Below are positions 1 through 9,537 of a stretch of DNA of 12,567 nt, one piece after another. Within the stretch, counting starts at the first letter, position 1. Each line of letters opens with the position of its first letter. The translations under genes were made by a program, and so were the position numbers. The DNA lies in assembly GCA_019313605.1 (NCBI GenBank), contig JAFDAW010000100.1:1-12567 (forward strand), written 5' to 3'. The notes beneath the pieces are model-generated. The model saw only the letters and a list, made by a program, of their open reading frames with translations. It did not search any database and had not been told where the DNA came from. The stretch is from Deltaproteobacteria bacterium. Lineage in GTDB: Bacteria > Myxococcota_A > UBA9160 > SMWR01.

Positions 1-2
1 TG

Positions 3-611
3 ACCAGGCCCCAGCTATTCTGCAACCCGGTGAGCAAGAATGGTGAGGGCATCAACAACCCCTCGACGCATCTAACCTGTTACGGGGTGTCGCTGTTTAC
101 CACGGTCAACCGGGATCGAAACCAGATCACTCCGACGGATCAGTTCGGCGAGCTGGCGCTGGACCTTCGAACCAGACGGGAGAAATTCTGCGTCCCCACT
201 CTGGAAATAACGCCACCCCAGGAGCAATCAGCCGGGGCCGCGAGCCCCGTACTCAGAGCTCTGCCAGCGGCGCCAATCGACGAATACGCGGTGTATCGGT
301 CCAGTAGGACTCGGCGCGCACCGAGGTTCGAGCCGCGTGAAGTGAATCTCGTGGACCAATGGATCGATCGGGACGTGAAGTTGATCCAGCCGTCGCGATT
401 CGGAACTCCGGTAAAAGAAAAGACGGTTCCTGCGTCGGCCTACATCAACGGAGAAGCAAAGCTGACGTGCTACCCGGTCAGGAAGTTCGGGAGGTTCAAA
501 AAGCGGGACGTGTCTATCCAAAACACATTCGGGCAACAACGTTTGACGGTCAGGAAGCCCCAGTTGCTCTGTGTACCGTCCGTAGAACCTGTTATCGAAG
601 AAGGGAATTAA
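3..611 (+). CDS. Secreted cysteine-containing repeat protein, 3' part (5' end outside window)
   Basis: The reading frame is open to the window edge, so this is the C-terminal part of a longer protein. A GTG at 30 exists, but the codons before it (reading PQLFCNP) already match the repeat pattern, so it is not the true start. The visible repeat logic is a 'V.LVDQF/NQFG' strand, then 'P.LLC.P' and, after a short linker, 'HLTCY'. HLTCY starts at nt 69, FCVPT follows, a degenerate VNLVDQW copy comes next, then KLTCY at 459-473, NTFGQQ and a final LLCVPS near 564. Paired cysteines (LTCY with LCVP) suggest disulfides in an exported protein. I recall this architecture from uncharacterised deltaproteobacterial repeat proteins (probably DUF7450); the family name is from memory. 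It ends with TAA at 609-611. No function can be assigned. It converges with the Crp-like gene. Confidence 0.75.
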   Translation, partial: TRPQLFCNPVSKNGEGINNPSTHLTCYGVSLFTTVNRDRNQITPTDQFGELALDLRTRREKFCVPTLEITPPQEQSAGAASPVLRALPAAPIDEYAVYRSSRTRRAPRFEPREVNLVDQWIDRDVKLIQPSRFGTPVKEKTVPASAYINGEAKLTCYPVRKFGRFKKRDVSIQNTFGQQRLTVRKPQLLCVPSVEPVIEEGN

Positions 612-635
612 CAGCCTCGCGGCAAGCTGAGCTTT

Positions 636-667
636 GCATCAAGCGTCGATGCGTCGGTACTTGATGC
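636..667. repeat. 8-bp inverted repeat between convergent genes
   Basis: Arms GCATCAAG (636-643) and CTTGATGC (660-667) are perfect reverse complements with a 16-nt loop, 24 nt after the stop of the upstream gene. No T-run follows on either side, so it is not a classical intrinsic terminator. It may help end transcription from the left gene or act as a protein-binding dyad. Confidence 0.4.
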
Positions 668-697
668 GGCGGGGAGGGGCGGTATCTGAACCCGTCC

Positions 698-741
698 GTC
701 GCCTGCGGCCCCGGGCGACACCCGCACCCGCTCGAGGGTGC
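698..741 (-). terminator. GC-rich hairpins after the Crp-like gene (candidate terminator)
   Basis: Two perfect 6-bp inverted repeats lie just beyond the Crp-like stop codon: GCACCC/GGGTGC (724-729 and 736-741, 6-nt loop) and GTCGCC/GGCGAC (698-703 and 714-719, 10-nt loop). Their position suits transcript termination for the minus-strand gene, but there is no T-run, so the call is tentative. Confidence 0.3.
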
Positions 742-753
742 CGGCGCGCGGGC

Positions 754-1479
754 TTAGTAGATTACGGCCCCTGCGAGCTTCTCGAGTTCGATGGGCTTCA
801 GGATCACCAGGTAGCCGTCATCGACTCGAATGATCCCGGCGTCGGTCCATTTGCGCACCTGCTTGTTGATGCTTTCTCGCGTCGTTCCAACCAGATCGCC
901 CCACTCCTCCTGGGATAGTTTCAAATCGATCCGAATCCCCTCGGCTGCCTTATCCCCATAGATGCGGCTCATCGACAACAGTTTCTTTGCGAGCCTCAGC
1001 GGAAGATTCAAGAAGAGGGTGTCCTCGACCAGCTCGCTGACCCGCTTCAGCCGCATCGCGAGAACGGAGAGCAGCTTCACCGAGATTTCGGGATTCGTCC
1101 TCAGAAATGACATGAAATCGCGACGGTCGATCACGAGCAGTCGGCAGTCCTCGATGGCTGTCACCGTCGCGGTTCGCGGCGTCGCGCCCAATAGCGCCAC
1201 CTCCCCGAAAACCTCCCCGGGTCCAAGGATGCTGAAAACGACGTCGTCGCCGTCCATCGAGGTGGTCAGGGCCTTGAGTTTGCCACTGGCGACGATGTAG
1301 ACCTCGCCGCCCTCATCGCCCTTGTGGAAGAGTTCCTGGCGCCGCTCGAGGCTCTTCGTCCTGGCCACACGAGAGGCCGCATCGAGCTGCTTGGCGGAGA
1401 ACCCCGAAAAGAGCTCGACATTCGCCAGCAGCTTCAGCTTGTCCGAAGGCGCTACGGGGGACACGGCGACAGAATACAC
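754..1479 (-). CDS. Crp/Fnr-family cyclic-nucleotide-type transcriptional regulator
   Basis: The 241-aa product has the usual Crp length and layout. The N-terminal beta-roll (about residues 20-125) contains a phosphate-binding cassette, FGEVALLG then PRTATV (91-106). The Gly-Glu and Arg102-Thr103 pair used by cNMP-binding members are intact, so a cyclic-nucleotide ligand is plausible though unproven. A long dimerisation helix follows (about 128-160). The C-terminal winged helix (187-225) has LSQEEWGDLVGTTRESINKQ, close to the classical CRP recognition helix. No Fnr-type cysteine cluster is seen at the N-terminus. The start is GTG at 1479 with no clear Shine-Dalgarno; the next GTG (Val6) is possible. 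It diverges from the PilZ-like gene, whose promoter region it may regulate. Target genes cannot be read from sequence. Confidence 0.93.
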   Translation of the reverse strand: MYSVAVSPVAPSDKLKLLANVELFSGFSAKQLDAASRVARTKSLERRQELFHKGDEGGEVYIVASGKLKALTTSMDGDDVVFSILGPGEVFGEVALLGATPRTATVTAIEDCRLLVIDRRDFMSFLRTNPEISVKLLSVLAMRLKRVSELVEDTLFLNLPLRLAKKLLSMSRIYGDKAAEGIRIDLKLSQEEWGDLVGTTRESINKQVRKWTDAGIIRVDDGYLVILKPIELEKLAGAVIY

Positions 1480-1581
1480 CGAACCGGCACGGGGGGAGAG
1501 CTTTCCCGAACGGGCTCAGATTCGAGGCCCGGCCTGCCGAAAAGCGCGGATGTGAAAAGACCGACGAAACCGGACCATCGG
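1480..1581. promoter_or_regulatory. Divergent intergenic region with imperfect dyad
   Basis: About 100 bp separate the divergent Crp-like and PilZ-like genes and must hold both promoters. An imperfect dyad CGGGC-TC (1511-1517) / GA-G-GCCCG (1524-1531), with one bulged base, lies near the middle and could be an operator. No TGTGA-N6-TCACA Crp site and no convincing -35/-10 pair were seen. Confidence 0.3.
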
Positions 1582-2202
1582 ATGATCGCCTCCTACGTGG
1601 CGCCGCAGGCCTATGCGCAGCGCGTCCGGGCCGCTCTGGAGGGCCTCGGCTATCGGATCATTCCGGTCGCGACGCAAGGGCGCTTCGCGGACGACTCATG
1701 GGAGCCCGACCTGCGGATCGTCGACGAGCGCCACATCGACCGGATTCCCCCGGAGGACTACCTGCCGCGGACCCCTGTCGTGCTGCTCACCGGAGGAACC
1801 CGGGGCGCCTGGCAGGACCGCCGCGTGGTGGGAGCCGTACCTCGCCCTGCGAAGCTGCAAGACCTCTACCCGGTACTCCAGCGGGCCCTCGAGAACACGC
1901 CCCGCTCGGCGGCACGGGCGCCGACCGAGCTCCCCGGGCGCTGCACCCAAAGCGATCGACGCTGGATGGGTGCTGTCACGTCGCTCTCCGAGAAGGGCTG
2001 TCTGTTCCGAACCAACGAGCCTCTGGTCGTCGACAACCAGCTGAATCTGCTCTTTCCCCTGCCCCTGGGCCAGATGGTCACGGCGCGCGCCCGGGTCATC
2101 GGCCAACAGGGTCCATCTGTGGGATTGATCTTCGACGACCTGGATCCGCCGGCCCGCGAGGCCGTGGCCTATTACGTCGAAGGCCGACTCGCCACCCGCT
2201 AG
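1582..2202 (+). CDS. Pseudo-receiver plus PilZ-like domain protein
   Basis: The protein is about 206 aa. The first half (to about residue 105) folds like a receiver by pattern: MIASYV, EPDLRIVDE, TPVVLLTG, then VPRPAKLQDLYPVLQRAL, which resembles the REC beta5-alpha5 region with its Lys-Pro-type turn. It lacks a convincing acidic pocket and phosphoacceptor, so it looks inactive. The second half (about 120-200) resembles PilZ: an Arg-rich 'GR..QSDRRW', 'TSLSEKG' in place of the D/NxSxxG motif, and a closing 'VGLIFDDL'. The c-di-GMP signature is degenerate, so binding is uncertain. The ATG at 1582 puts the first strand at the N-terminus. A GTG at 1552 adds ten residues with AT-rich codons, and neither start has a strong Shine-Dalgarno. 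It is divergent from the Crp-like gene and upstream of uvrA on the same strand. Confidence 0.75.
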   Translation: MIASYVAPQAYAQRVRAALEGLGYRIIPVATQGRFADDSWEPDLRIVDERHIDRIPPEDYLPRTPVVLLTGGTRGAWQDRRVVGAVPRPAKLQDLYPVLQRALENTPRSAARAPTELPGRCTQSDRRWMGAVTSLSEKGCLFRTNEPLVVDNQLNLLFPLPLGQMVTARARVIGQQGPSVGLIFDDLDPPAREAVAYYVEGRLATR

Positions 2203-2266
2203 CCGGACGCCCCAGAACCCACGCGCAACTCACAGCGGCGACGCCAACCCGAAATCTCCAGACGAG

Positions 2267-2285
2267 AGCCGGGCTTCACCCGGCT
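2267..2285 (+). terminator. Hairpin after the PilZ-like gene (candidate terminator)
   Basis: Perfect 7-bp arms AGCCGGG (2267-2273) and CCCGGCT (2279-2285) enclose a 5-nt loop, 64 nt after the PilZ-like stop and 46 nt before uvrA. There is no T-run, so it could be a weak terminator or a leader hairpin for uvrA. Confidence 0.35.
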
Positions 2286-2331
2286 GAACCGGTGCCACGG
2301 GAAGCCTGACCCGACGGAAATTTGATCTATC

Positions 2332-5226
<2,895 letters not shown>

Positions 5227-5260
5227 TCTCGGGGCCCGCGGTGGGGCATCAGCCGGTTGC

Positions 5261-5277
5261 GGTCCGCTTCGCGGACC
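5261..5277. terminator. Hairpin between convergent uvrA and PEP-CTERM genes
   Basis: GGTCCGC (5261-5267), loop TTC, GCGGACC (5271-5277) form a perfect 7-bp stem in the middle of the 76-bp gap between two convergent stop codons. The position suits a bidirectional terminator. No T-run is present on either side, so the strength is uncertain. Confidence 0.5.
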
Positions 5278-5302
5278 TGGACCGAGGTAACCGCCTACCC
5301 GA

Positions 5303-5926
5303 TCAGCGCCGTCGGTGTCGAAACGCGAGGATGGCGAGTCCGGAAGCGAGCAGTGCTGCGGTGCCGGGCTCGGGAATCGGAGCAACCGGGCCTTCACCCG
5401 AAGCCTGGGGATCGTCGAAGCGAAGGCCGCCACCGAGCGGACGCGGATCGCCGATCGGAAGCAGAGCCGGGTTGGGGCGCGGATACGCGGTTTCTGCACC
5501 GACCATCACCGGATCCTTGAAGATCACGTCCCGGATTTCACGATCGACGTCGTCCATCACGATGACATCGCCGTGGCTGCGCGGGAAACCGAGCAGACGC
5601 GCGTATTCTTCCGCCATCTGATCCGCGGTGTGACTCGCGGCTGAAAAGAGATTTTGAAGGTCGAGCAGCTCGGGAACGAAGCCGGCATCGTAATCGCGCG
5701 GAAGCAACAGCGGAGGCTTGCCGGGCAACGGTTTGCTGAAGTCGAGTGTCGTGGGCGACTCCGCTTCGGTTGCGGTGCTTTCGATCACCGGGTCCGCCAT
5801 GAGGCTGATCACCCGGGGTGCCAACACGCCGCCGGTAACCAGCAGCGGGAAGAGAACCCCGGCGAGGACGACGACTCTCGCCGGCCAGGGGGATTGCCGA
5901 GTCGATTCTTCCCTCGCTGTCGCCAT
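5303..5926 (-). CDS. Membrane-anchored PEP-CTERM sorting-domain protein
   Basis: The product is 207 aa. A basic N-terminus is followed by a hydrophobic helix (VVVLAGVLFPLLVTGGVL, about residues 18-35) that could be a signal or anchor. The middle is proline-rich with an acidic helical stretch around 'TADQMAEEYARLLG'. The C-terminus is a textbook PEP-CTERM signal: PEPGTAALLASG, then a hydrophobic segment and the basic end FRHRRR. PEP-CTERM proteins are cut and relayed by an exosortase, often toward the outer surface together with exopolysaccharide. No exosortase gene is in this window. The start is fixed by GAGGAG at 5934-5939, 7 nt before ATG 5926; an in-frame upstream extension to 6091 lacks such support. 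The function of the middle region is unknown. Confidence 0.85.
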   Translation of the reverse strand: MATAREESTRQSPWPARVVVLAGVLFPLLVTGGVLAPRVISLMADPVIESTATEAESPTTLDFSKPLPGKPPLLLPRDYDAGFVPELLDLQNLFSAASHTADQMAEEYARLLGFPRSHGDVIVMDDVDREIRDVIFKDPVMVGAETAYPRPNPALLPIGDPRPLGGGLRFDDPQASGEGPVAPIPEPGTAALLASGLAILAFRHRRR

Positions 5927-5933
5927 CCAACAT

Positions 5934-5939
5934 CTCCTC
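5934..5939 (-). promoter_or_regulatory. Ribosome binding site deciding the PEP-CTERM start
   Basis: GAGGAG on the minus strand, 7 nt upstream of ATG 5926, is the strongest Shine-Dalgarno in the window and selects this start over the longer in-frame option. Confidence 0.8.
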
Positions 5940-6238
5940 GAGAGCAGAACCCCTAGGGTCCGAACTCTTTCCAGGAAGCTCACCCATCCCTGAGCCACGG
6001 TCGTGATCGGTTGGGCCACTTCGACCCTTGGATCGTTATCGGACCGCGGAGAGTCGGGCTTTACCCGCAGATCGAAGGAAATTCGTAGCAAGCGCGAATA
6101 TTTCCGGCGGCCCGCGAAACCCGCACAGGAGCTCTTCGAACGCTATGAAGCACTCTGCGCAGCTGGGAAGCGGGAGAACCAACGGTTCACCCCAGGCGGG
6201 TTCGACGGCTGCGGCGCGATGCGCAAATAAAACGCACC

Positions 6239-6266
6239 TTGAACGCCAACTAGCTGAAATTAAAAC
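6239..6266 (+). promoter_or_regulatory. Candidate sigma-70-type promoter for the 93-aa gene
   Basis: TTGAAC (6239-6244) and TAAAAC (6261-6266) with a 16-bp spacer match the -35/-10 consensus at 4 of 6 positions each. They sit in the only clearly AT-rich patch of the window, about 55 bp before ATG 6320. Confidence 0.35.
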
Positions 6267-6319
6267 GAAAATTGTCCGCATAGCGCCGAGGCACGTCGAT
6301 TGCAATTACTCCGTCCACC

Positions 6320-6601
6320 ATGACGCGAAAATTGGAAGAACAGCTCCGGGCTCGAGCAGATCGAAGCGAGTTCGGGAAGCGCCTGCTGGAAATCTCAAAA
6401 CAGGTCGAGCGCGACTTCGAGGGGCAAGAGCGCGAAAGACTGCGCGCCCTGGTCGCCGAAGCACTCGACCGCCACTTCGAAATCCGCGATACCGCGAAGA
6501 GAACGCGCGAGGCCCTCGACAAGCTCCGGTCCGATCAGCACACACTGCTGCGGCTCTTCGATTTCATCACGGCCAGTCCCGACCGCGAAACCGTCCACTG
6601 A
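6320..6601 (+). CDS. Small charged helical protein, function unknown
   Basis: The product is 93 aa, rich in Arg, Glu, Lys and Leu, with no signal peptide and no membrane segment. Heptad-like spacing through 'EEQLRARADRSEFGKRLLEIS' and 'ERERLRALVAEALDRH' predicts a mostly alpha-helical, probably coiled-coil protein. GC-rich third codon positions throughout argue that this frame is really translated, against the overlapping minus-strand frames. The ATG at 6320 has no clear Shine-Dalgarno; a plausible promoter lies about 55 bp upstream. It converges with the PilT-family pair, with 13 nt between stop codons. I do not recognise a family and cannot assign a role; a cytoplasmic partner-binding protein would fit the shape. 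Confidence 0.6.
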   Translation: MTRKLEEQLRARADRSEFGKRLLEISKQVERDFEGQERERLRALVAEALDRHFEIRDTAKRTREALDKLRSDQHTLLRLFDFITASPDRETVH

Positions 6602-6614
6602 AGACGGCTAACCC

Positions 6615-7691
6615 TCAGCGAGAGGATTGTTCCTTTGCGACCAGGGGCTCGAAGCGGGCCTTCTCGGTGGCCTTCATGCGGGCATCTACGGCGCGAACCT
6701 GACCGGACTCGACGGCCGCGAATAGCGAGTCGTCCATCGATTGCATTCCCTGACCTTTGCCGGATTGAATCAGCGAATTCAACATCGGTGTGTTTCCCTC
6801 GCGAATCACATTCGCAAGGCCCGTGGACTTCAGCAGGATCTCGTGGACCGCACAGCGGCCCTTGCCGTCGACTGTTCGCAGTAGCAACTGAGAGACCACC
6901 CCAGCCAGCGACTCGGACAGACTGACGCGAATCTGGTTTTGCTCCTCGGCCGGAAATGCATCCACGATCCGGTCCACGGTCTTGACGGCGCTGTTGGTGT
7001 GCAATGTGCCAAAAACCAACATGCCCATTTCCGCGGCAGTGATTGCGAGCGCAATCGTCTCCATGTCTCGCATTTCACCAACGAGTACCACGTCCGCGTC
7101 CTGTCGAATCGATGCGCGAAGAGCGGGACCGAATCCGAGCGTGTGCGATCCGACCTCTCGATGCGAGAGAATCGAGCTCCTGTTCTGGTGCACGAACTCG
7201 ACGGGATTTTCGATCGTAACGATATGCCGGGAATAGGTGTGGTTGATTTCATTGATGACCCCGGCCAAAGTCGTCGACTTACCGGAGCCCGTGGGACCTG
7301 TGATGAGAACCAATCCCTGGCTCAGGTGACAGAGCGACTCGATCGCCGCGGGCAGCTTGAGGTCTTCGAGGGTCTGGATCTCTTCGGGAATGATGCGGAA
7401 AACCGCGCCCGCGCCGCGCTCCTGAACGAAGTAGTTGGCGCGAAAACGGGCGACACCCTCCAGGCCATAGGCAAAATCCAGATCGCCGCATTCCTCGAAG
7501 TGCTGCCAGTCCAACTCCGTCGCGATCTCACGCACGATCTCGCGAACCGATTCATCGGTGAGCTCGGGCCAACCTTCCACCTCTACGAGTTCTCCGTGAC
7601 TGCGTATACGCGGGGAGATCCCAGCCGCCAGGTGAAGATCCGATCCGTCCTGTTCCTTCATATGGCGCAACATGTCGTCGATTCGAGCCAT
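6615..7691 (-). CDS. PilT/PilU-family pilus retraction-type ATPase
   Basis: The 358 aa are the normal PilT length. An N-terminal PAS-like region begins 'DGSDLHLAAG' (15-24). The RecA-like ATPase has Walker A GPTGSGKST (132-140, Lys138), Walker B VVLVGEMRD (201-209, Glu206) and His box GTLHTNSAVKTVDRI. Members power retraction of type IV pili as hexamers at the inner membrane. Differences from canonical PilT: the Asp box reads IENPVEF (Asn162 for Asp), AAETGHL reads AAEMGML (219-225), and AIRNLIRE becomes LANVIRE. These suggest an accessory PilU-like or regulatory role, not the main retraction motor; this is inference. GGGAGA lies 5 nt before the start and abuts the upstream TGA, giving 11 nt between genes and likely translational coupling to the other PilT-family gene. 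Confidence 0.93.
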   Translation of the reverse strand: MARIDDMLRHMKEQDGSDLHLAAGISPRIRSHGELVEVEGWPELTDESVREIVREIATELDWQHFEECGDLDFAYGLEGVARFRANYFVQERGAGAVFRIIPEEIQTLEDLKLPAAIESLCHLSQGLVLITGPTGSGKSTTLAGVINEINHTYSRHIVTIENPVEFVHQNRSSILSHREVGSHTLGFGPALRASIRQDADVVLVGEMRDMETIALAITAAEMGMLVFGTLHTNSAVKTVDRIVDAFPAEEQNQIRVSLSESLAGVVSQLLLRTVDGKGRCAVHEILLKSTGLANVIREGNTPMLNSLIQSGKGQGMQSMDDSLFAAVESGQVRAVDARMKATEKARFEPLVAKEQSSR

Positions 7692-7696
7692 TCGGA

Positions 7697-7705
7697 TCTC
7701 CCTCA
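7697..7705 (-). promoter_or_regulatory. Shine-Dalgarno abutting the upstream stop (translational coupling)
   Basis: On the minus strand the stop TGA of the first PilT-family gene (7705-7703) runs straight into GGGAGA (7702-7697), 5 nt before ATG 7691. Ribosomes ending the first gene are placed to restart on the second. Confidence 0.65.
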
Positions 7706-9340
7706 GCCGCCCAGAAGCTTGGCGTCTTCACAATTGCGCAGGGCTTCTTCGCGGCTGATCGTGCCGGCATCGAGCAACGCCTTGATCGAGTGATCGAGCA
7801 GAATCATCCCCTGCGAACCGCCCGTCTGGAGGACCGAGTGGATCTGAAAGGTCTTGTTCTCACGGATCAGGTTTCCGACCGCTCGATTGATGATCAGATT
7901 CTCGATCGCGGCGACCCGCCCCTGACCGTCTGCACGCGGGATCAATCGCTGCGAGATCACTACGCGGAGCGATTCCGAAATCATCATCCGAATCTGCCCT
8001 TGCTGATCGGCGGGAAAGGCGCCGATGATGCGGTTGAGGGTTCGGATCGCGTTGTTGGTGTGCAGCGTGGCCAGCACGAGGTGGCCCGTTTCGGCGGCGC
8101 TCAGTGCCAACGAGATCGTCTCCAGGTCGCGCAACTCGCCGACCACGATCACGTCCGGGTCCTCACGCAATGCCGCGCGAAGCGCCCGCGCAAATGATTC
8201 GGTGTGACTGTGCACGCTTCGCTGATTGACCAGGCAGCGCTTCGAGGGATGCAGGTATTCGATGGGGTCTTCGATCGTCAGGATGTGCTCGTGGCGCTCC
8301 TCATTGATCAGATCCACCAGCGCCGCAAGCGTCGATGATTTTCCGCAACCCGCTGGGCCCGTCACCAGCACCATCCCCTGGTGGAAATTGGTGAACTTCG
8401 CGAGCGATAAGGGAAGACCGAGTTCGTCGAGAGAAGGTGCCTCCGGAGGGATGTAGCGGAAGACCGCGTCGACACCGCGCTGCTGGCGATACACGTTGGC
8501 GCGAAACCGACCGACGCCATCGAGCGTGTAACAGAGGTCGATCTCACCACGCTGCGCGAAGACGTCGCGCTGCTCCGCACTCAACGGGCTCATGGCGAAG
8601 AGCTCCGCCTCGGCGGCGGCGACAACACCCTCGCGACCCGGAGCGAGCTGACCATTGACGCGAAACATCAGCGGCGATCCGGCATGCACGTGGATATCGC
8701 TCGATCCCCTGTCGACCGCCTCCTTCAACATCGCATCGAACGCGGCGCGATCGGCATCCGACGGAACTGCGGCGGCTCCATTCAGAACAGCGACCTGGGA
8801 ATCAGGAGTCGAACCCTCCAATTCGCCCGCGTGGACCTCCTTGTGCTCTGCGGGCGACGAGGCCGAGGGAGCGGGCGGCGCGGCAACTGGACTCGGAGCT
8901 GCAGCCGGCGGCTTCGGCTGAGGGGCGAGCGTGGGGGCGGCAACCGGAGGTGCCGCAGCAGGCGGCGTCATCGGCTCGCTTCGCGGATCGATCGCGGCCT
9001 TCCGTTTCGGCGGCTCGGTCTGTTTGGGCGGCCCGGTCTGTTTGGGCGGCTCGGTCCGTTTCGGCGGCTCGGTCCGTTTCGGCGGCTCGGTCTCGAGACC
9101 CGGCGCAGCGGCCTTCGCGGCCTGGCTCGCACGCTGGCGAGCAATCATCTGTTTCTGACCCTTCACCAACTTCTCGAGCTGTTGGGAAGTGAGAAAACCC
9201 TTTTCGATCAGGATCTTGCCGATGTTGGAGCCGTCGTTCCGGCGCCCCTGCTCGTCCGTCGCCTGGGCGAGCTGGTCCATCGTAATCATCTTATTGTGAA
9301 CCGCGAGGCGGCCGAGGAGAGGGATGCGCTGATTGGACAT
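7703..9340 (-). CDS. PilT-family ATPase with extra N-terminal domain and proline-rich linker
   Basis: The product is 545 aa, about 190 longer than standard PilT. Residues about 9-69 (LLGRLAVHNKMITMDQL ... GKILIEKGFLTSQQLEKL) form two copies of the 'G.iLve.glIt..QL' pattern, like the MshEN/GspE N-terminal domains of secretion ATPases. Residues about 76-186 are a Pro/Ala-rich linker with five TEPPKR-type repeats. The PilT core follows: SSDIHVHAG, Walker A GPAGCGKSS (328-336), Asp box IEDPIEY (356-362), Walker B VIVVGELRD (397-405), AAETGHL, and TLHTNNAIRTLNRI. The catalytic motifs are intact, so this is probably the active retraction-type motor of the pair; the N-terminal domain may sense a ligand or partner. 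The ATG at 9340 starts at the domain edge; in-frame ATGs at 9391 and 9427 exist, and none has a good Shine-Dalgarno. Confidence 0.92.
   Translation of the reverse strand: MSNQRIPLLGRLAVHNKMITMDQLAQATDEQGRRNDGSNIGKILIEKGFLTSQQLEKLVKGQKQMIARQRASQAAKAAAPGLETEPPKRTEPPKRTEPPKQTGPPKQTEPPKRKAAIDPRSEPMTPPAAAPPVAAPTLAPQPKPPAAAPSPVAAPPAPSASSPAEHKEVHAGELEGSTPDSQVAVLNGAAAVPSDADRAAFDAMLKEAVDRGSSDIHVHAGSPLMFRVNGQLAPGREGVVAAAEAELFAMSPLSAEQRDVFAQRGEIDLCYTLDGVGRFRANVYRQQRGVDAVFRYIPPEAPSLDELGLPLSLAKFTNFHQGMVLVTGPAGCGKSSTLAALVDLINEERHEHILTIEDPIEYLHPSKRCLVNQRSVHSHTESFARALRAALREDPDVIVVGELRDLETISLALSAAETGHLVLATLHTNNAIRTLNRIIGAFPADQQGQIRMMISESLRVVISQRLIPRADGQGRVAAIENLIINRAVGNLIRENKTFQIHSVLQTGGSQGMILLDHSIKALLDAGTISREEALRNCEDAKLLGG
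9003..9092 (-). repeat. Five tandem 18-bp repeats encoding TEPPKR-type units
   Basis: Five adjoining 18-bp units are of the form CGTTTCGGCGGCTCGGTC on the plus strand. Units 1, 4 and 5 are identical; units 2 and 3 share TGTTTGGG variants. On the minus strand they encode TEPPKR, TEPPKR, TEPPKQ, TGPPKQ, TEPPKR in the linker of the PilT-family protein. Near-identical DNA suggests recent slippage-type expansion, so copy number may vary. Confidence 0.9.
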
Positions 9341-9471
9341 AGCGACGATGCCTATCGGTCGGGGGGCGACGCCGCTGAAAGCCGCATCCATCTCGATTGG
9401 ATTCTGGCGAAAATTTTCCGCCCACATCGGCAGCCCGGTTTTGAATCCGAGCCGGTGGCAAACGCTATGGA

Positions 9472-9524
9472 GAGAAAAACACAGTGACAGCGGATTCGGG
9501 CGCGTGAGCGGAGACCGATGTCAC
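9472..9524 (-). terminator. Intrinsic terminator candidate after ilvE
   Basis: On the minus strand, arms GTGACATCGG (9524-9515) and CCGCTGTCAC (9493-9484) pair over 10 positions with one mismatch and a 21-nt loop. TGTG and a TTTTT run at 9479-9475 follow. It begins 14 nt after the ilvE stop and separates ilvE from the PilT-family pair. The long loop weakens the call. Confidence 0.5.
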
Positions 9525-9537
9525 GACGAGGCGCCTT

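Larger units (their letters stand above)
5927..6319. other. 393-bp intergenic stretch between divergent genes
   Basis: This holds the upstream regions of the PEP-CTERM gene (minus) and the 93-aa gene (plus). It contains a CCCTAGGG palindrome at 5951-5958, a short CGGG/CCCG hairpin at 6055-6067 and an AT-rich patch at 6228-6275. A 75-codon frame from GTG 6003 to TAA 6230 has GC-rich third positions in its second half (FERYEALCAAGKRENQRF). It has no ribosome site and no recognisable domain, so I do not call it a gene, though a small or decayed gene here is possible. Confidence 0.5.

Noticed and set aside
1324..1581. Upstream extension of the PilZ-like gene to 1324
   Set aside because: It would run antisense through the Crp-like gene and encodes low-complexity, Arg-rich sequence with no domain; it is a shadow of the regulator.
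2203..2331. SOS (LexA) box upstream of uvrA
   Set aside because: Neither the E. coli-type CTG-N10-CAG nor another clear LexA palindrome was found; only a GC hairpin is present.
5927..6091. Longer start for the PEP-CTERM protein at 6091
   Set aside because: The extra 55 residues look non-coding, and ATG 5926 has a strong GAGGAG ribosome site.
6003..6230. 75-codon frame in the intergenic stretch
   Set aside because: Part of it has gene-like codon use, but it has no ribosome site, domain or good start, and it lies over the promoter area of the minus-strand gene.
9341..9427. Longer start for the first PilT-family gene at 9427
   Set aside because: The 29 added residues have no domain match and no ribosome site; the MshEN-like domain begins just after ATG 9340. 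It cannot be fully excluded.
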